Made by a program: the position numbers and the translations under genes. Shown here piece by piece: positions 55,268 to 64,000 of a stretch of 64,000 nucleotides of DNA. Within the stretch, counting starts at the first letter, position 1. Each line of letters opens with the position of its first letter. This DNA comes from Siccirubricoccus deserti (lineage in GTDB: Bacteria > Pseudomonadota > Alphaproteobacteria > Acetobacterales > Acetobacteraceae): contig NZ_JACOMF010000028.1 of NCBI RefSeq assembly GCF_014283215.1, positions 1 through 64,000 on the forward strand, in the 5' to 3' direction. Below the pieces are notes generated by a model, which did not search any database, was not told the DNA's origin, and saw only the letters and a program-made list of their open reading frames with translations.

Positions 55268-56410
55268 ATGAGCTATCGTCCGTACCAGCAGATCGCCCGC
55301 CGCAAGTCCCGCCAGATCCGGGTCGGCAAGGTGCTCGTCGGCGGCGACGCGCCGATCACTGTGCAGACCATGACCAACACCCCGACCGAGGATGCAGCGG
55401 CGACCATCGCCCAGATCCGCCGGGCCGAGGTGGCGGGGGTGGATATCGTCCGCGTCTCCTGCCCGACGCCGGAGAGCACCGCCGCGCTGCACGAGATCGT
55501 GCGCGAGGTGAACGTGCCGATCGTGGCCGACATCCATTTCCACTACCGCCGCGCCATTGAGGCGGCGAAGGCGGGGGCCGCCTGCCTGCGGATCAACCCA
55601 GGCAACATCGGCAGCGCCGAGCGGGTGAAGGAGGTGGTGAAGGCGGCCCGCGACCATGGCTGTTCCATCCGCATCGGGGTCAATGGCGGGTCGCTGGAGA
55701 AGCACCTGCTGGAGAAATACGGCGAACCGAACCCGGAAGCGCTGGTCGAGAGCGCACTGTGGCACGCCGCCCACCTGCAGGACAACGACTTCCACGAGTT
55801 CAAGATCAGCGTGAAGGCGAGCGACGTCTTCCTCGCCGTCGCCGCCTACCAGCAGCTCGCCGAGGTGTGCGACCACCCGCTGCACATCGGCATCACCGAG
55901 GCGGGTGGCCGGCGTACCGGCACGGTGAAGAGCGCGATCGGCCTTGGCAGCCTGCTCTGGGCCGGCATCGGCGACACGTTGCGGGTCTCGCTCTCCGCCG
56001 AGCCGGAAGAGGAGGTGCATGTCGGCTGGGAGATGCTGAAGTCGCTCGGCATCCGCCACCGCGGGGTGAAGATCATCTCCTGCCCCTCCTGCGCCCGGCA
56101 GGGTTTCGACGTCATCAGGACCGTCTCGACCCTGGAGGACCGGCTGGCGCATATCGAGACGCCGATCACCCTGTCGATCATCGGCTGCGTGGTGAACGGG
56201 CCGGGCGAGGCGTTGATGACCGACATCGGCCTGACCGGCGGCGGCGCCGGCCGGCACATGATCTATGCCTCGGGCAAGACCGACCACACCATCGACGAGG
56301 CGGCGATGATCGACCACCTGGTGGAGCTGGTGGAAACCCGGGTGGCGCAGATCCAGGCGGCCGAGGCGGCGGCGAAGGCCGCCCAGCCGGCGGCCCAGGC
56401 GGCCGAGTAG
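55268..56410 (+). CDS. ispG: 4-hydroxy-3-methylbut-2-enyl diphosphate synthase (flavodoxin/ferredoxin)
   Basis: [4Fe-4S] reductive enzyme of the MEP isoprenoid pathway, 380 aa, two-domain bacterial type. N-terminal TIM barrel: [48 protein letters not shown] and [13 protein letters not shown]. The C-terminal cluster-binding part has the cysteines in [13 protein letters not shown] and [13 protein letters not shown]. It sits 77 bases after rodZ, and a tiny membrane protein gene follows. Confidence 0.96.
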   Translation: MSYRPYQQIARRKSRQIRVGKVLVGGDAPITVQTMTNTPTEDAAATIAQIRRAEVAGVDIVRVSCPTPESTAALHEIVREVNVPIVADIHFHYRRAIEAAKAGAACLRINPGNIGSAERVKEVVKAARDHGCSIRIGVNGGSLEKHLLEKYGEPNPEALVESALWHAAHLQDNDFHEFKISVKASDVFLAVAAYQQLAEVCDHPLHIGITEAGGRRTGTVKSAIGLGSLLWAGIGDTLRVSLSAEPEEEVHVGWEMLKSLGIRHRGVKIISCPSCARQGFDVIRTVSTLEDRLAHIETPITLSIIGCVVNGPGEALMTDIGLTGGGAGRHMIYASGKTDHTIDEAAMIDHLVELVETRVAQIQAAEAAAKAAQPAAQAAE

Positions 56411-56413
56411 GCG

Positions 56414-56584
56414 ATGAACGGGCTCGGGGTCTCGGCGCTGCTGATCGCCATGCTGCGGCCGGCGCCGGCTCCCTCCGGCCCGCCCGGCGGCGCGCTGCTG
56501 CGGCTCGGGCTGATGCTGGCCGTGCAATTGATGTTCTTTCTGGTGCCGACGCTCGTCGTTGCCTTCCCGCAGGCTTTTCGTTGA
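56414..56584 (+). CDS. Small hydrophobic membrane protein (56 aa)
   Basis: A short open frame of 57 codons between ispG and hisS, starting 3 bases after the ispG stop. It encodes two hydrophobic stretches: about 2-14 (NGLGVSALLIAML) and 28-50 (LLRLGLMLAVQLMFFLVPTL plus VVAF), with a Pro-rich hinge between. It fills the gap between two operon genes almost completely, and its stop is 12 bases before the hisS start. Coding is supported by position rather than by homology. It could be a small inner-membrane protein; the function is unknown. Confidence 0.5.
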   Translation: MNGLGVSALLIAMLRPAPAPSGPPGGALLRLGLMLAVQLMFFLVPTLVVAFPQAFR

Positions 56585-56596
56585 TGGATATCGCTC

Positions 56597-57982
56597 GTGG
56601 CCCAACTGCAACCCGCCCGCGGCACGCATGACCTGATCGGCGAGGAGCATCGCCGGCACCTTCATGTCATCGAGACCGCGCGCCGCATCGCCACCCTTTA
56701 CGGCTTCGAGGAGTGGTCGACGCCGATCTTCGAGGACACCCGTGTCTTCTCCCGCGGCCTTGGCGACACCTCCGACGTCGTCTCCAAGGAGATGTACAGC
56801 TTCGAGGACCGCGGCGGCGACAGCATCACCCTGCGGCCGGAGAACACCGCCGGCGTCTGCCGCGCCTTGGTCAGCAACGGGCTGACCCAGGGTGGGCTGC
56901 CGCGCAAGGTGTTCTACGCCGGGCCGATGTTCCGCTACGAACGGCCGCAGAAGGGCCGCTACCGGCAATTCCACCAGATCGGCATCGAGGTGCTGGGCGC
57001 GCCGGAGCCGCTGGCGGATGCCGAGGTGATCGCCTGCGGCTGGCAGATCCAGCAGGAGCTCGGCATCGACGAGGGCACGGTGCTGGAGATCAACACCCTG
57101 GGCGACGCCGCCAGCCGCGACGCCTATCGCGCTGCGCTGGTCGGCTATTTCGCCGCGCATCGCGACGCGCTCTCGGCCGACAGCCAGGCGCGGCTGGAGA
57201 AGAACCCGCTGCGCATCCTCGACAGCAAGGATGCGAAGGACCGCGCCATCGTCGCCGACGCGCCGACCATCCATGACCACCTGACGAAGGAGGCCGCGGC
57301 GTTCTACGCCGCGGTGAAGCGCTACCTGGAAGCCTTCGGCGTGCCGTTCCGGGAGAACCCGCGCATCGTCCGCGGCCTGGACTACTACAGCCACACCGCC
57401 TTCGAATTCGTCACCGACCGGCTGGGCGCCCAGGGCACGGTGATGGGCGGCGGCCGCTACAACGGGCTGGTCGAGGAGATGGGGGGGCCACCCACACCTT
57501 CGGTCGGCTGGGCCGCCGGGGTGGAGCGGCTGTCGCTGCTGCTGGAGGCGGCGGAACTGACCCCGCCGGCACCGCGCCCCGTGGCGGTGATCCCGGTCGG
57601 CGGCGAGGCGGCCGAGGCGGCGGCGATCCTGATGTTGCGGGAGCTGCGCGACCGCGGCGTGGTCGCCGAGATCGCCTACCGCGGCAACACCAAGCGGCGG
57701 ATGGAGCGCGCCAACCGGATCGGCGCCGGCGCCGCGGTGATCATCGGCGAGGATGAGATCGCCGAGGACATGGCGGTGGTCCGCAACCTGGATGCCGGCA
57801 CCCAGCAACGCGTGGCGCTGGCCGATGTCGTGCGGGCGCTGGCCGAGACCGGCGTGGTCGAGAGCGCGGTGCAGGCGCTGATGCAGGACCTGCTCGACAG
57901 CGAGTTCGAGGAGGATGAGATCGACGACCTTGATCTCGACGATGATGACGAAGACGACGCCGGGGAGCCCGAACGGCGGTGA
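56597..57982 (+). CDS. hisS: Histidyl-tRNA synthetase with acidic C-terminal tail
   Basis: Class II aminoacyl-tRNA synthetase, 461 aa. Motif 1 region is [17 protein letters not shown], motif 2 is [20 protein letters not shown], and the HisRS signatures are [13 protein letters not shown] and [14 protein letters not shown]. The anticodon-binding domain (about 325-420) is standard. The last roughly 30 residues form a very acidic tail ([20 protein letters not shown]), longer than expected. The GTG start at 56597 gives the usual N-terminus. The stop overlaps the prfA start by 4 bases. Confidence 0.95.
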   Translation: MAQLQPARGTHDLIGEEHRRHLHVIETARRIATLYGFEEWSTPIFEDTRVFSRGLGDTSDVVSKEMYSFEDRGGDSITLRPENTAGVCRALVSNGLTQGGLPRKVFYAGPMFRYERPQKGRYRQFHQIGIEVLGAPEPLADAEVIACGWQIQQELGIDEGTVLEINTLGDAASRDAYRAALVGYFAAHRDALSADSQARLEKNPLRILDSKDAKDRAIVADAPTIHDHLTKEAAAFYAAVKRYLEAFGVPFRENPRIVRGLDYYSHTAFEFVTDRLGAQGTVMGGGRYNGLVEEMGGPPTPSVGWAAGVERLSLLLEAAELTPPAPRPVAVIPVGGEAAEAAAILMLRELRDRGVVAEIAYRGNTKRRMERANRIGAGAAVIIGEDEIAEDMAVVRNLDAGTQQRVALADVVRALAETGVVESAVQALMQDLLDSEFEEDEIDDLDLDDDDEDDAGEPERR

Positions 57983-59034
57983 GCATCGACGATAAGCTGG
58001 ACCGCGTCCTGACCCGCTCGGAGGAGCTGAAGCACCTGCTGGCGACCGCCGAGGGCGGCCAATTCGGCGCCCTGTCGAAGGAGCTGTCGGAGCTTGAGCC
58101 GCTGGTCGAGAAGGTGGAAGCGCTGCGCGCCGCCGAGCGCGCCCGCGACGAGGCCGAGGCGATGCTGGCCGACCCCGAGCTGCGCGAGCTGGCCGAGGTG
58201 GAATACCTGGCGCAGAAGGATGCTGTGCCACGGCTGGAGCGCGAGGTGCGCCTCATGCTGCTGCCAAAGGACAGCGCCGATGAGCGCAGCGCCATCCTGG
58301 AGATCCGCCCCGCCGCGGGCGGCGACGAGGCGGCGCTCTTTGCCGCCGAGCTGTTCCGGGCCTACCAGCGCTACGCCGAGGGCCGGCGCTGGAAATTCAA
58401 CGTCATGGACTATGACGAGGGCGAGCTGGGCGGGGTGAAGGGCGCGGTCGCCGAGATCGAGGGCCGCGGCGTTTTCGCCCGGCTGAAATACGAAAGCGGC
58501 GTCCACCGGGTGCAGCGCGTGCCGGCGACCGAAACCCAGGGACGCATCCACACCTCCACCGTCACTGTCGCGGTGCTGCCGGAGGCCGAGGAGGTGGATG
58601 TGCAGATCAACGAGAGCGACCTGCGCATCGACACCTACCGCGCCAGCGGGGCCGGCGGCCAGCATGTGAACAAGACCGACAGCGCGGTCCGGATCACCCA
58701 CATTCCGACCAACACGGTGGTGGCGATGCAGGAGGAGCGTAGCCAGCACAAGAACCGCGCCAAGGCGATGAAGGTGTTGCGCGCCCGCATTTATGAGGCG
58801 CAGCGCAGCCGCCTGGCTGGCGCCCGCGCCGCCGACCGCAAGTCCCAGGTCGGCACCGGCGACCGCAGCGAGCGGATCCGCACCTACAACTTCCCGCAAG
58901 GGCGCGTCACCGACCACCGCATCGGCCTGACTCTGCACAAGATCGACCGCGTCATGCTCGGCGAGCTCGACGAGCTGATCGATGCGCTGACCCAGGAGGA
59001 TGAGGCGGCGCGGCTGGCGGCGGAGCAGGATTGA
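57979..59034 (+). CDS. prfA: Peptide chain release factor 1
   Basis: Reads UAA and UAG stop codons, 351 aa. The tripeptide anticodon is PAT in [17 protein letters not shown] is in [19 protein letters not shown]; the glutamine is the target of PrmC, encoded by the next gene. [14 protein letters not shown] and the C-terminal [20 protein letters not shown] are typical. It starts with GTG overlapping the hisS stop (GTGA) and ends overlapping the TTG of prmC, so hisS-prfA-prmC are translationally coupled. Confidence 0.97.
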   Translation: MSIDDKLDRVLTRSEELKHLLATAEGGQFGALSKELSELEPLVEKVEALRAAERARDEAEAMLADPELRELAEVEYLAQKDAVPRLEREVRLMLLPKDSADERSAILEIRPAAGGDEAALFAAELFRAYQRYAEGRRWKFNVMDYDEGELGGVKGAVAEIEGRGVFARLKYESGVHRVQRVPATETQGRIHTSTVTVAVLPEAEEVDVQINESDLRIDTYRASGAGGQHVNKTDSAVRITHIPTNTVVAMQEERSQHKNRAKAMKVLRARIYEAQRSRLAGARAADRKSQVGTGDRSERIRTYNFPQGRVTDHRIGLTLHKIDRVMLGELDELIDALTQEDEAARLAAEQD

Positions 59035-59909
59035 GCAGCGCCGCCACCCGGGCCTGCGCCGATCCCGCCGGCACGGTCGGCTTCTTCCTGTGCCGCGCCG
59101 GGCAGCATCTGCGCGCTGCGGCGATCGAGACCCCGCGGCTGGAGGCACGGCTGCTGCTGGCCCATGCCATGGGCTGCCGGCAGGAGGCGCTGCTGCGTGA
59201 CCCGCGCGCCGCGGTGCCGGCGGAGGCCGCGGCCCGGTTCGGCGATCTGCTGCGCCGCCGGCTGGCGCGTGAGCCGGTCGCCCTGCTGCTCGGCACCCAG
59301 GAATTCTGGTCGCTGCCCTTCGCCGTCTCGCCGGCGACGCTGATCCCCCGGGCCGATTCGGAATCGCTGATCGAGGCGGCGCTGGAGGCTTTCCCGGATC
59401 GCGCCGCGGTGCGCCGGGTGCTCGACCTCGGCACCGGCACCGGCTGCCTGCTGCTGGCGGCGTTGAGCGAATTCCCCGGGGCCACCGGCATCGGCATCGA
59501 CCGCGTGCCGGCAGCGGCGGCCCTGGCGCGGGAGAATGCCAGGCGACTCGGCCTGGCGGACCGCGCCGCCTTCCTCGCCAGCGATTGGGCAGGGTCGATC
59601 AAGGCCCGGTTCGATCTGGTGCTGTGCAATCCGCCCTATATCGAAACCTACGACATTGCCGGGCTGATGCCGGAGGTGGCGCGGTATGAGCCGGTCTCGG
59701 CGCTGGATGGCGGGGCGGACGGGCTGGCCGCCTATCGCCATGTGGTGGCCGCGCTTCCCGAACTGCTGGCGCCGGGCGGCCAGGCGGTGCTGGAACTCGG
59801 CCAGGGGCAGCGGGCGGCGGTCGAGGTTCTGGCGCGCGCCGTGGGTCTTGAACCACGTGGCCACCGAGCCGATCTTGGTGGTGTGGAGCGGGCGCTACGG
59901 ATTGGCTGA
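59031..59909 (+). CDS. prmC: Peptide chain release factor N5-glutamine methyltransferase
   Basis: SAM-dependent methyltransferase (292 aa) that modifies the glutamine in the GGQ motif of RF1 and RF2. The NPPYIE motif is at 200-205. SAM motif I is [16 protein letters not shown], and the PrmC N-terminal helical domain is [18 protein letters not shown] with [13 protein letters not shown]. It starts with TTG overlapping the prfA stop (TTGA). The prfA-prmC coupling is the classical arrangement. Confidence 0.95.
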   Translation: MSSAATRACADPAGTVGFFLCRAGQHLRAAAIETPRLEARLLLAHAMGCRQEALLRDPRAAVPAEAAARFGDLLRRRLAREPVALLLGTQEFWSLPFAVSPATLIPRADSESLIEAALEAFPDRAAVRRVLDLGTGTGCLLLAALSEFPGATGIGIDRVPAAAALARENARRLGLADRAAFLASDWAGSIKARFDLVLCNPPYIETYDIAGLMPEVARYEPVSALDGGADGLAAYRHVVAALPELLAPGGQAVLELGQGQRAAVEVLARAVGLEPRGHRADLGGVERALRIG

Positions 59910-60174
59910 TGCCCGGGCTGCTGGGGCCAACGAAAAAACCGTTTGGCGGCTTGGCGTCCAGGGGTTAGCTTGCAAGCGGCCAGTGCGGGCGGATGGGCAG
60001 GACCTGTCGCCAGGACGCGCGGGCTTCGCTCAACGGCCGGATCAGGATACCGCGGTAGCGCGGGCCTGGCAGGCCACGGCGCCTTGGACGAGATCGACCG
60101 CCATTGCCGACCGTGCCCGGAGTTCTCCGGCGCGACCGGGGCGGCCTAGCTGCGAGACGGCAGACATAGCACCG

Positions 60175-60657
60175 ATGAACATGAAACGCATACGCGGCCG
60201 CAATCACCGGCATGGTGGCGGCGGCGGGGGTGGTGGTGGCGGCGGACAATACCGCAGCGCCGCTTCCGGCGGCAGCCACCAGCCGATGAACCGCAACCAT
60301 GTCTTCGACTCCAACGGTCCGGACATGCGGCTGCGCGGCACGGCACAGCAGCTTTTCGAAAAGTACCTTCAGCTCGGCCGCGACGCGACCGGCGCTGGCG
60401 ACCGGGTGATGGCCGAGAGCTATTTCCAGCATGCGGAGCATTATTTCCGCATCCTCAACGCCATGAGCCAGGCCCAGCAGCAGCGCGAAGGCGGCCCGCC
60501 GCCGCAGCAGCAGCGGCGTTTCCAGAACGGCCCCGAGCAGAGTGTCGAGACCGAGAGCGGTGAGCAGCCGGAGCTGAACGGCCAAGCCAATGGCCACGCG
60601 CCCGAGGCCGATGCCGAGCCGGAGGCTTTGGCGCCGGAGCAGCGCGAGCAGCTCTGA
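60175..60657 (+). CDS. DUF4167 domain-containing protein
   Basis: A 160-residue protein, start ATG 60175. A basic N-terminus (MNMKRIRGRNHRHG) leads into a run of about 12 glycines, then the conserved DUF4167 core at about 36-100 (NRNHVFDSNGPDMRLRGTAQ and YLQLGRDATGAGDRVMAESY). The C-terminus is Gln-rich, then acidic. The family is widespread in alphaproteobacteria; binding of RNA or DNA by the basic, Gly-rich end is plausible but unproven. The 265 bases upstream hold no other gene. Confidence 0.85.
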   Translation: MNMKRIRGRNHRHGGGGGGGGGGGQYRSAASGGSHQPMNRNHVFDSNGPDMRLRGTAQQLFEKYLQLGRDATGAGDRVMAESYFQHAEHYFRILNAMSQAQQQREGGPPPQQQRRFQNGPEQSVETESGEQPELNGQANGHAPEADAEPEALAPEQREQL

Positions 60658-60743
60658 CCGCTATCGGTCGCTGCCTTACGCCTTCGCCACCACGGCCGTG
60701 TCGGCATTGACAGGGCCGCGCCGCCGGTCGCAAGCTTCCCCTT

Positions 60744-62738
<1,995 letters not shown>

Positions 62739-62783
62739 GGGGCAGGCTACTTCGGAGTGAATGCCGATACCGGACGCGTCCGG

Positions 62784-62810
62784 GCCTTCCGCGGCTTTGC
62801 CGCGGAAGGC
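62784..62810. terminator. Bidirectional terminator after thiC
   Basis: GCCTTCCGCGGC and GCCGCGGAAGGC form a perfect 12-bp stem with a TTT loop. A 14-base palindrome (CCGGACGCGTCCGG, 62770-62783) lies directly before it. It is placed between convergent genes. Confidence 0.7.
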
Positions 62811-62872
62811 GTGCCGCAGCGCTGATCGGGAGAGATCATCGGGGCGCCGCAAAGCCGCTTCGCGGGGAGTTC

Positions 62873-63640
62873 CTAATGCAGCTCCCCCTCCAGCGGCTCC
62901 AGCGCATCGCCCACCGCGATGCGCCCGCCCTCGATCACCTCGGCATAGACTCCGAGGTCGGCATGGCCGAAATGCTCGCGCAGCGACTGCGGCGGTTTGG
63001 CGTCGCGCACCGCGGTTTCCGGATTCACCTCGGTCGCGGCGCAGCGGATGATGCGCTTGAACACTTTCAACCGCGCCCCGCCGAGCTGGATCTCCTGCCC
63101 GAGCCAGTCGAACTCGCTCCAGGGCCGGCTGCCCGAGACATAGACGTTCGCGCGGAACCGCAGCGGATCCAGCCGCTGGCCGATGGCCCGCTCCAATGCA
63201 TGCAGGCTCGATAGGCCGATGATGGAGACGCATTTCACCGCGACATCGGTGAAATGGTGCCCCGGCGCCTCGACGAAGCGAGGGGTGCCACGGGCTTCCT
63301 CACCCAGATAGGCGGCCAGGAAGCCGGCGATCTCGGCGCGCCCCGCCTCGGTCCGGGTGTCGCCCAGCATGGGCGGGCCTTCGGGCGGGCGGATCGCCAG
63401 CTGGCCGGATTTCGGGTCGAAGGCGGTGTGCAGCAGCGCCAGCCGCTCATTGACCATCAGACAGCCGAAATGCCGTTTCTGCAGCCAGGTCGGTGCGGCC
63501 GGATCAAAGGGCGCGTCGCCCTGAGCCAGGGCGAAGCGGCGGTCATGCGGCAGGCAGGCGCCGGGGGTCAGCGTCACTTCCTCCAGCGCCTCGGCGGTCA
63601 GGCCCTTTACCGGATAGCGGTAGATGTTCTCGACGCGCAT
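62873..63640 (-). CDS. MOSC domain-containing protein
   Basis: A 255-residue protein with an N-terminal MOSC beta-barrel (about 1-100, IYRYPVKGLTAEALEEVTLT and HDRRFALAQGD) and a C-terminal MOSC domain whose conserved cysteine is in KRIIRCAATEVNPETAVRD (about C206). This resembles the YcbX/mARC family of Mo-cofactor-dependent N-hydroxylated-compound reductases. It lacks a C-terminal ferredoxin domain, so it is the shorter form. The ATG at 63640 follows GGAAG; the longer frame is unsupported. It converges with thiC and is divergent from clpB. Confidence 0.85.
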   Translation of the reverse strand: MRVENIYRYPVKGLTAEALEEVTLTPGACLPHDRRFALAQGDAPFDPAAPTWLQKRHFGCLMVNERLALLHTAFDPKSGQLAIRPPEGPPMLGDTRTEAGRAEIAGFLAAYLGEEARGTPRFVEAPGHHFTDVAVKCVSIIGLSSLHALERAIGQRLDPLRFRANVYVSGSRPWSEFDWLGQEIQLGGARLKVFKRIIRCAATEVNPETAVRDAKPPQSLREHFGHADLGVYAEVIEGGRIAVGDALEPLEGELH

Positions 63641-63663
63641 CGAAATGACTTCCTTCCCGGCCT

Positions 63664-63693
63664 CTTGAACTAACGCGAAGCGAATTACCACAT
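63664..63693 (+). promoter_or_regulatory. Possible heat-shock promoter upstream of clpB
   Basis: CTTGAA at 63664-63669 resembles the sigma-32 -35 element. An AT-rich CCACATCCC follows about 18 bases later, a weak -10 candidate. The position about 100 bases before clpB fits, but the spacing is longer than consensus. Confidence 0.3.
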
Positions 63694-63770
63694 CCCCTGC
63701 TGAACTGGCGTCGCCCGTTGCCTCTGAAGGGACGGAAGGCGCCTGTCGCCTCAGATCGAGGGACCTGACC

Positions 63771-64000
63771 ATGGATATTGAGAAATTCACTGACCGCGCC
63801 AAGGGCTTCCTCCAGGCGGCCCAGACCATAGCGATCCGCGAGTACCACCAACGGATCACCCCGGAACACCTCCTGAAGGCACTGCTTGACGATGAGCAGG
63901 GCGCTGCGGCCGGGTTGATCCGCGCCGCCGGCGGCGATGCCGCGCGGGCGAAGCAGGCGGTGGACGCCGAGATCGGCCGGCAGCCGAAGGTCTCCGGCGG
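63771..64000 (+). CDS. clpB: ClpB disaggregase, N-terminal part (cut by window edge)
   Basis: The first 76 codons of the Hsp100 disaggregase. The sequence MDIEKFTDRAKGFLQAAQTI is the ClpB N-terminus. It continues with the first Clp N-domain repeat (ITPEHLLKALLDDEQGAAAG) and VDAEIGRQPKVSGG. The ATG at 63771 gives the family start. The AAA+ modules lie beyond the window. Confidence 0.93.
   Translation, partial: MDIEKFTDRAKGFLQAAQTIAIREYHQRITPEHLLKALLDDEQGAAAGLIRAAGGDAARAKQAVDAEIGRQPKVSG

Noticed and set aside
55097-58231. 1044-residue open frame on the minus strand opposite rodZ-ispG-hisS
   Set aside because: High GC removes stop codons from antisense frames. The frame lies opposite well-identified coding genes and shows no domain; its His/Arg/Gly-rich composition is typical of a shadow frame.
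60211-60246. GGC/GGT-rich tract as a simple-sequence repeat or CRISPR-like feature
   Set aside because: It is the poly-glycine segment of the DUF4167 protein, coded in frame.

Overview
The window is a high-GC chromosomal segment of an alphaproteobacterium, most likely an acetic-acid-bacterium relative (Rhodospirillales/Acetobacteraceae, Roseomonas-like). The assignment is an inference from gene order and protein character: mdh-sucC-sucD-sucA-sucB, ubiE divergent from mutM, mutM-enoyl-CoA hydratase-rpsT-dnaA-dnaN, rodZ-ispG-hisS-prfA-prmC and hslVU beside hisB. No rRNA, tRNA, CRISPR array or intact mobile element was seen. Starts include several TTG and GTG codons, and many neighbours overlap by 4 bases.

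Layout. 1-3.1 kb: tail of an unidentified gene, an AlkA-type glycosylase and an OmpR/EnvZ-like two-component pair. 3.4-8.1 kb: a molybdenum hydroxylase (2Fe-2S and molybdopterin subunits) followed by soxX, soxY, soxZ and soxA, with no soxB or soxCD. 8.2-12.0 kb: an isocitrate lyase/PEP mutase-family enzyme and a complete TRAP transporter. 12.1-19.7 kb: TCA-cycle block mdh, sucCD, sucAB. 19.9-23.2 kb: a small unknown protein, glutathione synthetase, an FTR1 iron permease with a Fur-like palindrome in front of it, and an EcsC-family protein. 23.2-24.3 kb: a gene graveyard holding a shattered molybdopterin oxidoreductase and a Doc-type toxin remnant. 24.3-29.5 kb: hslVU divergent from hisB-DUF2628-hisH-GNAT-hisA, which is followed by an IS630-like transposase remnant where hisF would be expected. 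30-37.5 kb: an SH3-domain protein, ubiE, mutM, enoyl-CoA hydratase, rpsT, dnaA and dnaN. 37.6-44.2 kb: LysR regulator, carboxymuconolactone decarboxylase-like protein, luciferase-like flavoenzyme, alpha/beta hydrolase, a response regulator with a degenerate receiver, a glycosyltransferase and an orphan. 44.2-50.8 kb: prfB with the classical +1 programmed frameshift, a DUF1800/DUF1501 pair and a large-subunit catalase. 51-59.9 kb: ubiG, lysC, a nitronate monooxygenase-like enzyme, rodZ, ispG, a 56-aa membrane protein, hisS, prfA and prmC. 60-64 kb: DUF4167 protein, TPP riboswitch and thiC, a MOSC protein, and the start of clpB.

Most of the window is core metabolism and information processing. 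The accessory signals are the Mo hydroxylase/SoxXYZA combination, the decayed genes near 24 and 29.7 kb, and two families of intergenic palindromic repeats (two copies of a ~45-bp element and three copies of an ~82-bp double hairpin). The strongest candidates for something undescribed are the Mo hydroxylase/Sox-carrier cluster and the 45-bp palindrome family, whose two copies show compensatory arm changes.
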